In this document: piece after piece, positions 58,917 to 64,000 of the stretch | Position numbering within the stretch: the stretch's first letter is position 1 | How the letters are laid out: each line of letters opens with the position of its first letter | Origin: Salinibius halmophilus | Lineage (GTDB): Bacteria; Pseudomonadota; Gammaproteobacteria; Pseudomonadales; Natronospirillaceae | Assembly: GCF_003577475.1 (NCBI RefSeq) | Contig: NZ_QPEP01000004.1 | Span: 1 to 64,000, forward strand | Direction of reading: 5' to 3' | DNA length: 64,000 nt | Notes under the pieces: generated by a model | Databases searched by the model: none | The model's input: only the letters and a program-made list of their open reading frames with translations | Told to the model about the DNA's origin: nothing | Made by a program: the position numbers and the translations under genes

Positions 58917-59117
58917 ATGGATACACAGGCAAAACTAGAAGCGCTTGAGCGCGCAATTGACGACGCTGAAGCGGCAAAACGAGAGTTCGTAAAGGATAAT
59001 CCAGCGGGCACTGGGGATAAAAAGGAGCGCGCCAAGCTGTACAACGCAGTTGAACAAGCTCGTAAAGAATTGCGCGCTTTTAAACTTGCTCACCCCGAGC
59101 TGATGAAGCTCCGCTAA
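58917..59117 (+). CDS. Small charged coiled-coil protein, 66 aa
   Basis: No named family. Two predicted helices (about residues 3-25 and 36-60) flank a polar loop FVKDNPAGTGDKKER; almost entirely charged/alanine-rich, so probably an antiparallel coiled coil. GAGAGGG precedes the ATG. A good terminator follows, supporting a real single-gene transcript. I recall similar short proteins in marine gammaproteobacteria, function unknown. Confidence 0.7.
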   Translation: MDTQAKLEALERAIDDAEAAKREFVKDNPAGTGDKKERAKLYNAVEQARKELRAFKLAHPELMKLR

Positions 59118-59155
59118 CGCAAGCCCTTGCAAGTTAAGTTACACAGCTATCTAAT

Positions 59156-59180
59156 AAACGGAGCAATCGCTCCGTTTTTT
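59156..59180 (+). terminator. Intrinsic terminator after the small coiled-coil gene
   Basis: AAACGGAGC (59156-59164) pairs with GCTCCGTTT (59169-59177) around AATC, followed by T. It ends 13 bases before the M61 peptidase start, so that gene must have a promoter overlapping it or depend on read-through. Confidence 0.85.
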
Positions 59181-59193
59181 GTTTGAGGAAACT

Positions 59194-60966
59194 ATGTCAA
59201 TCCACTACGTCGTCAACGCTGATCAACCATATGCGCACCTAATTAATATTACGATGCAGGTAGATGTCTGCGACCAAAGCACACTGAGCCTTTGGCAGCC
59301 GGTGTGGATTCCTGGCAGTTATTTGGTACGTGATTTCAATAAAAACATCATCGCACTGACAGCGCAGGATCAAGACGGCAACACTCTTTCGATTGATCAA
59401 ACACGAAAAAATCATTGGCAAATCGCCTGCGCGAACGCCAACAAAGTAGAGGTAAGCTACCAAGTGTACGCTTGGGACCTTTCTATTCGGTCAGCACATT
59501 TTGATCAGCAGCACTGCTTCTTTAACGGCACGTCAACATTCATGGCCGTTGCTGGGCGCGAACATGAACCTGTCACCGTAGAGCTGGTTAAGCCTAACCA
59601 TGACTGCGCCAAAGAATGGGAAGTAGCGACTACCATGCCACGCGATGGCGCAGAAAAATGGGGCTTTGGCCGTTATAAGGCCGATAACTTTGATGCCCTC
59701 ATCGACTATCCAGTAGAGTACGCCAAATTCAGCAAAGCGAGCTTTACCACGCACGGCATTGTGCATGACATTGTGATCTCTGGCATCCACGACTGCGATA
59801 TGGAACGCCTAGCGAAGGATCTTGAACCCATCTGCCAGCTGCAAATCGAAACATTTGGCGACGCACCGTTTAGCCAGTATTTGTTTATGACACAGGCCAC
59901 TGATAATCAATACGGCGGTCTTGAGCATCGCGATTCTACGGCTCTTATTTGCCCGCGTGACGAACTGCCGAGCGAAGGTGAAGAAGGCGTATCAGACAAC
60001 TATTTAAATTACTTAACCCTCTGCTCACACGAGTATTTTCATAGCTGGAATGTCAAGCGAATCAAACCAGCCGCTTTTCACCCTTACGACCTAGACCAGG
60101 AGTCTTACACTAGGCAGTTATGGTGGTTTGAGGGCATTACCAGCTACTATGAACTTATTTTTGTAAGTCGCGCTGGTTTAATTGATCAACAACAAGCACT
60201 CGACTACTTGGCGAAAAAACTGACACGCGTTACCCGCATGCCAGGACGCTTTAAGCAAACCGTTGAAGAATCATCGTTTAATGCCTGGACCAAGTTTTAC
60301 CAGCAAGACGAAAATGCACCCAATGCCATTATTAGCTATTACACCAAGGGCTATTTTATTGCATTCGCCTTAGACGCCGCGATTAGAGCCAGAACTGAGG
60401 GTAAACAATCACTTGATGACCTTCTGGTAGCACTCTGGAAAGAGTTTGGAAAACCGAGCATCGGGGTGCCCGAGGGTGCCATTGAAGTGCTAGCAAAACA
60501 GGTCATTGACTGTGATTTGCAAGACATATTCGATACTGGACTGCGTAGCACTGAGGATTTGCCTATCGCTACACTACTAAACGAGATTGGCATAACACTA
60601 ACCATGCGCCCAGCAACTAGCTTCACCGACTGGGGTGGCAAAGGTAGTGAGACAGCAAAACGCTGGTTAGGCGCTAACTTGGGCAATGATGTAATGGGTG
60701 CAAAACTCACGCACGTGTTAACCGATAGCCCAGCCATGCATGCCGGACTATCTGCCGGGGATGTCATTATTGCAGCCGATGGACTAAAAGTTGACCAGAA
60801 CTCGCTAATGAAGCGCCTACAACGACACGACCAACCAGTTCAGGTGATTGCTTTGCGCCGCGACGTGGTGATTGAAACCCAAATCCCATACGCCCTAGCC
60901 CCTGCCGATACCTGCATGCTAACTGCCAAAAATACTGATGCGGTGAAAGCTGTGTTAGGCGTTTAA
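59194..60966 (+). CDS. M61 family metallopeptidase with PDZ domain
   Basis: Glycyl-aminopeptidase-like zinc peptidase (590 residues), no signal peptide seen. An N-terminal beta domain is followed by a thermolysin-like core with HEYFHSWNVKRIKP (about residues 283-296, the HExxH zinc motif) and WWFEGITSYYE (downstream Glu). A PDZ domain ends the protein (about 490-560; AGLSAGDVIIAADGLKV). I start at ATG 59194 after GAGGAA; a TTG 15 bases upstream lies in the terminator. Confidence 0.93.
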   Translation: MSIHYVVNADQPYAHLINITMQVDVCDQSTLSLWQPVWIPGSYLVRDFNKNIIALTAQDQDGNTLSIDQTRKNHWQIACANANKVEVSYQVYAWDLSIRSAHFDQQHCFFNGTSTFMAVAGREHEPVTVELVKPNHDCAKEWEVATTMPRDGAEKWGFGRYKADNFDALIDYPVEYAKFSKASFTTHGIVHDIVISGIHDCDMERLAKDLEPICQLQIETFGDAPFSQYLFMTQATDNQYGGLEHRDSTALICPRDELPSEGEEGVSDNYLNYLTLCSHEYFHSWNVKRIKPAAFHPYDLDQESYTRQLWWFEGITSYYELIFVSRAGLIDQQQALDYLAKKLTRVTRMPGRFKQTVEESSFNAWTKFYQQDENAPNAIISYYTKGYFIAFALDAAIRARTEGKQSLDDLLVALWKEFGKPSIGVPEGAIEVLAKQVIDCDLQDIFDTGLRSTEDLPIATLLNEIGITLTMRPATSFTDWGGKGSETAKRWLGANLGNDVMGAKLTHVLTDSPAMHAGLSAGDVIIAADGLKVDQNSLMKRLQRHDQPVQVIALRRDVVIETQIPYALAPADTCMLTAKNTDAVKAVLGV

Positions 60967-61029
60967 ATCAATCGGCTGCTGGCTTGGTTGTCTTCTATAC
61001 TGTTGTAACACGACTTTTAGGAGCAACGG

Positions 61030-62124
61030 GTGAATAGCCAGACTCGCCAGCAGCCATTGCAGTTAGCCGAAATAGTCAATCTTGCTCGCGCCACAGCTCA
61101 ACGCTATCAACCGTTAAGCAACGAGCAGCTCATGGCATTTATTGAGTCTGCTCTAAGCAAAGACGCAACCCTGCTTGCCCTCCATGAAGAAAACGATATC
61201 GGTTTAGCACTGGCGCATCACTGCCTGTCACATAACTTTCCACCGGTATTGATGCAATTGCTGAATCAGCTTGTACAGAGCAGTTCCGAGCTAGCCCAAC
61301 AAACGGCAATCAGCACTTGGCTGGCGATGGCCATCGCCAAAAGAGCAGGACTGTCGACCACCAGTCAGCACGATATTTTTACTGCCGCATTATTGAAAGA
61401 CATCTCGTTCAACTACCTAGGCTATGAACTATCGCAAGAACAGGCACCCAATGATGAACAGTGGAAGCGCATACGGGTACATCCGCTCATTTCAGCAAAA
61501 CTGGTTGAATCAGAGAACTATTACAACAGCACGGTCATAAACGCCATTGCACTGCACCATGAGCGGCTTGACCATAGTGGCTATCCACGCGGAGTGGTGG
61601 GCACAATCCCCATGCCTTGCAAAATAGTCGCATTAGCCGATCAGTTATATCGCTTAACGCGAGCACGTGACGAATTTAGTTATTTTAAACTCATGGCCTA
61701 CCTTCGAATTAACAAAGAAGAACTCGCTGACTCAATTATTAATCCGGCCATTGCATTTTTTAAGCAACAAAATGGTGATTGGAAAGGCCCACAAATTGCT
61801 AAAACACTCATTGAATCAAGGCTACAAGTACTTGAGCAAGCAACCAATACTTTGCGCCAGTTCACCAGCACCAGCAAACGAATTAACGAGGCTTTTGCAC
61901 ACTTGCAGTATGCCCTGCACCAAGCAGGGCTGTACCATAGTGACCTACTGGCAATGGCGAGCAGTTCAGAAAACCCAAATGAACTAATTGAACTTAATGC
62001 GTTGATCGTAGAGTGGTTTTGGCTGTTCAAGCGCTTTATCAGAGTGATACACCAGCAACAGCCAGATCACCCTTTGCGCTCGGAGCTAGAAAGCGTAAAC
62101 GAGCGCTTTTGGTTAATTGGTTAA
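61030..62124 (+). CDS. Degenerate HD-GYP domain protein
   Basis: Resembles the HD-GYP c-di-GMP phosphodiesterase fold: HHERLDHSGYPRG (176-188, the HHE...GYP motif), HPLISAKLV (151-159) and ALADQLYRL (201-209). But LLHDIGK is LLKDISF (121-127): the metal histidine is Lys123. Catalysis is therefore doubtful and a binding role may remain. The other about 110 N-terminal and 130 C-terminal residues are helical with no recognised domain. GTG start with TAGGAG nine bases upstream. Confidence 0.82.
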   Translation: MNSQTRQQPLQLAEIVNLARATAQRYQPLSNEQLMAFIESALSKDATLLALHEENDIGLALAHHCLSHNFPPVLMQLLNQLVQSSSELAQQTAISTWLAMAIAKRAGLSTTSQHDIFTAALLKDISFNYLGYELSQEQAPNDEQWKRIRVHPLISAKLVESENYYNSTVINAIALHHERLDHSGYPRGVVGTIPMPCKIVALADQLYRLTRARDEFSYFKLMAYLRINKEELADSIINPAIAFFKQQNGDWKGPQIAKTLIESRLQVLEQATNTLRQFTSTSKRINEAFAHLQYALHQAGLYHSDLLAMASSSENPNELIELNALIVEWFWLFKRFIRVIHQQQPDHPLRSELESVNERFWLIG

Positions 62125-62139
62125 TTGGCTAGAGGGAGC

Positions 62140-62787
62140 CTAACACCAACTGGCCTCGCCATTTGGATGGCGCAACAACTGTTCGCAGTTAGCCGATAAA
62201 ACCCGGTAGCCTACGTTGCCAAACAGAGTTTGCCGACCGCCATTAAGCAGCCAAGATGGACTTCCATGCAAGCGTTGCTTTTCTGCTTGCTGATAATCTC
62301 CAGCCAACTCAGCAAAGGCTACGCCAGAAGCGATAGATTGCTGAACAAGATCAACGTCAATTAGCGGTGCGACTAACTCTAACAATACACTTTGACGAGA
62401 AATATCTAACGCTTCAACAAAGAACGCATGGCGAATAATCTTACTCGCTTGCATACTCGCTTCATCGCCGAATTCAGCTCTGATGGCCGCCAATACTAAG
62501 TGTGCCGGCATTGAGCTTTTTGGCTGCACTGTTCGCCACACATCCTCATTAACGGGGGCATCTGGATAACTAGCCACGCTGTGTTCCACATGTTCGGCAA
62601 AACCATGATAACCACCACGGTCCTGCCAACCTTGCGCGATCCGTTGTTCGGTATTCCCAAACAAATTCATAAACTTTGGGGTTAGGGCAATCTGGTCGCC
62701 GTAATCGCTTTGCAGCTTATCGTTGCGTACTTGGGCAATCCAAGCCCATACACACAGCACATCACTAAAATAATCAATCTGCAGCAT
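62140..62787 (-). CDS. DsbA-like thioredoxin-fold oxidoreductase (2-hydroxychromene-2-carboxylate isomerase group)
   Basis: Thioredoxin fold with helical insertion, 215 residues, cytosolic. The motif SDVLCVWAW keeps one cysteine of the usual CxxC; the second is Ala, so disulfide exchange is unlikely and a glutathione-binding isomerase role is possible. GSPSWLLNG is the cis-proline region (Ser-Pro). I start at ATG 62787 with GGGGG upstream; the longer reading runs into the L,D-transpeptidase gene, 15 bases away. Confidence 0.82.
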   Translation of the reverse strand: MLQIDYFSDVLCVWAWIAQVRNDKLQSDYGDQIALTPKFMNLFGNTEQRIAQGWQDRGGYHGFAEHVEHSVASYPDAPVNEDVWRTVQPKSSMPAHLVLAAIRAEFGDEASMQASKIIRHAFFVEALDISRQSVLLELVAPLIDVDLVQQSIASGVAFAELAGDYQQAEKQRLHGSPSWLLNGGRQTLFGNVGYRVLSANCEQLLRHPNGEASWC

Positions 62788-62801
62788 ATCACCCCCAGTC
62801 G

Positions 62802-63704
62802 TTAGCCACCGCCTTCGTAAATAATTTTCCACTGATCGTTGTCTAAGCGTAGCAGTAATCGCTTCCATCCTTTCGAGCGATAATTTGAGCTGTCGTATGA
62901 CTGATAAAACTCTGCCAACACCATGTTGTCTTCACCTGGATAGGCGTACAACCCAAGTTCAGAAAACTCCACATCGATATAGGTCTTCAGACTGTTGACG
63001 CGTTGCTTGTATGCCTCCCATTGCTCAAAATTCATGTCATCACTATGGAAGTCATCAGCGTAGAAACTCATGTACGCGTCGTGATCAAGCTGTTCCCAAG
63101 ATGCGATCCAAGCCGACAGCGTGTCTTTAAGTTGGCTTCGCCTTTGGGCTACCGCGCTGCGCGTTAGTAACTGCATTTCTGGCGTGCTAATCACATGGGT
63201 ATAACCCACATCAAGGTACTCAGCTAACTTGTCGATATCATTGTTCGACAAAACGATGCAGCCATCACTATCGCGTAGTGGTCGTGTTTTTTGCTCGTAA
63301 GGCTCGGCGTGCAACCAGATACCGCTGCCAGTGCGACCTAAGCGCTTATCCCACACGTTGGGATAGTTCACTGGGTAGGCAGCGTTGCCATAAAAATCGT
63401 CGAGCTGCTCATCGGTCAAATAGCTAGTGATTCGGTACACTCCAATTGGCGTTTTGGCATCCCCTTCTATTTGCTTACCGTACCCTTGCTTGCCAATAGA
63501 AATGGGCATGGTGTCAATCAACATCACGGATCCATCACTCAGGCGACGGTATATATGCAGATTACCCGTTCTGAGTTCGGCTACCAATGCATGTTGATAC
63601 CGGCTTGGCACCTCAATCAACTCAGCTGGCTGAAGAACTTCATCAAATGCGGCCGAACTGTGAGTGGCAATAATGAGCGCCAGAATCGCACCTAGTACCT
63701 TCAT
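62802..63704 (-). CDS. L,D-transpeptidase (YafK/Cds6 type) with C-terminal NTF2-like domain
   Basis: Exported cell-wall enzyme that may crosslink peptidoglycan or attach proteins. Signal peptide (about residues 1-19, ending SSA), YkuD catalytic domain (about 35-175) with GIWLHAEP and the catalytic cysteine in RDSDGCIVLSN (about 138-148), then a SnoaL/NTF2-like domain (about 195-300, YMSFYADDFHSDDMNFEQW). GGAAAG precedes the ATG. The preceding serine-histidine of SHGC is SDGC, as in the YafK group. Confidence 0.9.
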   Translation of the reverse strand: MKVLGAILALIIATHSSAAFDEVLQPAELIEVPSRYQHALVAELRTGNLHIYRRLSDGSVMLIDTMPISIGKQGYGKQIEGDAKTPIGVYRITSYLTDEQLDDFYGNAAYPVNYPNVWDKRLGRTGSGIWLHAEPYEQKTRPLRDSDGCIVLSNNDIDKLAEYLDVGYTHVISTPEMQLLTRSAVAQRRSQLKDTLSAWIASWEQLDHDAYMSFYADDFHSDDMNFEQWEAYKQRVNSLKTYIDVEFSELGLYAYPGEDNMVLAEFYQSYDSSNYRSKGWKRLLLRLDNDQWKIIYEGGG

Positions 63705-63750
63705 AATCTTTCCATAGTGAAACGTTATTTTTAGAAAGCTATCACAGTTT

Positions 63751-64000
63751 TTATTGTTCGTCGTCTTCTTGTGCCAAGTCGTAAGGTTCTAACTCACTGG
63801 CATAGAGTGAGTTACCAATCAGGAAGAGTTTGCCGGTAAAGCGCGCTTTGCCCGTACTGGTAAACTCAAACTCATACACCCGCGACAAACGCCAACCAAC
63901 ATCGGTTTTTAACACTTTAAACCGGTCAAAGGCGACCGAGTCATCAAGCAGCTGAATCCCCTCGGCAAGACATCGAGACTGCGCTAACTGGCGAGCGCGG
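63751..64000 (-). CDS. DUF3301 family protein, C-terminal part
   Basis: Truncated by the window end; about 82 C-terminal residues are visible, ending in an acidic DDEQ tail. GIQLLDDSVAFDRFK, RLSRVYEFEFTSTGKARFTG and LFLIGNSLYA follow the DUF3301 pattern, a membrane-anchored protein of unknown role. The stop is 47 bases upstream of the L,D-transpeptidase start, so the two may share a transcript. Confidence 0.8.
   Translation of the reverse strand, partial: RARQLAQSRCLAEGIQLLDDSVAFDRFKVLKTDVGWRLSRVYEFEFTSTGKARFTGKLFLIGNSLYASELEPYDLAQEDDEQ

Noticed and set aside
62788-62868. N-terminal extension of the DsbA-like protein
   Set aside because: It would overlap the L,D-transpeptidase 3' end by 67 bases and adds an arginine-rich, non-conserved stretch; ATG 62787 is better placed.
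1-64000. CRISPR arrays, insertion sequences, integrases, prophage or toxin-antitoxin loci
   Set aside because: No spaced direct repeats, transposase-like ORFs, att-like duplications at the tRNA or phage genes were seen; the tRNA-Ser 3' end has no repeated copy that I could find.

Overview
The window looks like the chromosomal core of a free-living, probably marine gammaproteobacterium of the Oceanospirillales/Pseudomonadales type. The evidence is family content and gene order: HexR control of sugar catabolism, a MASE2-type adenylate cyclase, homodimeric AceE with a three-lipoyl AceF, MnmC, RNase II, and a run mtnA / mtaD-ubiG-mupP-yciK-diguanylate cyclase / rluB-scpB-scpA that I recall as similar to the Pseudomonas aeruginosa order. 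GC is mid-range by eye. I see no phage, insertion sequence, integrase, CRISPR array or toxin island, so this is mostly ordinary core genome.

Layout. 1-5.6 kb: leftward rRNA-type promoters at the edge, a GT4 glycosyltransferase, zapE and divergent zapG, then cysDN for sulfate activation. 5.9-11.3 kb: ackA-pta and RNase II. 11.3-14.1 kb: an OhrR-like regulator, tRNA-Ser(GGA), a nitroreductase and a cAMP cyclase. 14.1-17.9 kb: queF, an ABC-2 exporter and an epimerase. 17.9-28.2 kb: a central-carbon block, malQ-glk divergent from hexR, then pyk and aceEF, with three HexR-like palindromes. 28.3-31.4 kb: a chemoreceptor, a sulfotransferase and a diguanylate cyclase. 31.4-37 kb: methylthioadenosine salvage, ubiG, mupP, yciK and a second diguanylate cyclase. 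37-41 kb: rluB-scpB-scpA-yciO-RNase AM. 41.2-45.5 kb: a tight operon yciI-SH3-hypothetical-PPIase-mnmC-greB. 45.7-52.3 kb: an EAL-HDOD protein, a tandem PTPS-like protein, cysS-yidD-UPF0434-cbiX, a PAS-GGDEF-EAL protein and mutT. 52.3-57.1 kb: trhP and an overlapping hydrolase-GTPase-DUF2868 operon. 57.2-64 kb: CBM48, riboflavin synthase, DUF2185, an M61 peptidase, a degenerate HD-GYP protein, a DsbA-like protein, an L,D-transpeptidase and a truncated DUF3301 gene.

Themes. Carbon flow from glucose or maltodextrin through pyruvate to acetyl-CoA and acetate is encoded almost contiguously (malQ, glk, pyk, aceEF, pta-ackA), with HexR as the visible local regulator. tRNA modification recurs (mnmC, queF, trhP, possibly the PTPS protein). 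Second-messenger genes are frequent: two diguanylate cyclases, a GGDEF-EAL protein, an EAL-HDOD protein, a degenerate HD-GYP protein and a cAMP cyclase.

The less expected signals are structural or residue-level. They are mutually exclusive hairpins burying the ribosome binding site of the PAS-GGDEF-EAL gene; hairpins presenting GGA in the loop at the starts of the chemoreceptor and EAL-HDOD genes; a pyruvate kinase with several altered substrate-site residues; a CysN carrying a relic of an APS kinase domain; and a tandem PTPS protein whose two halves keep complementary parts of the active site. All comparisons to families are from memory; no search or folding was run.
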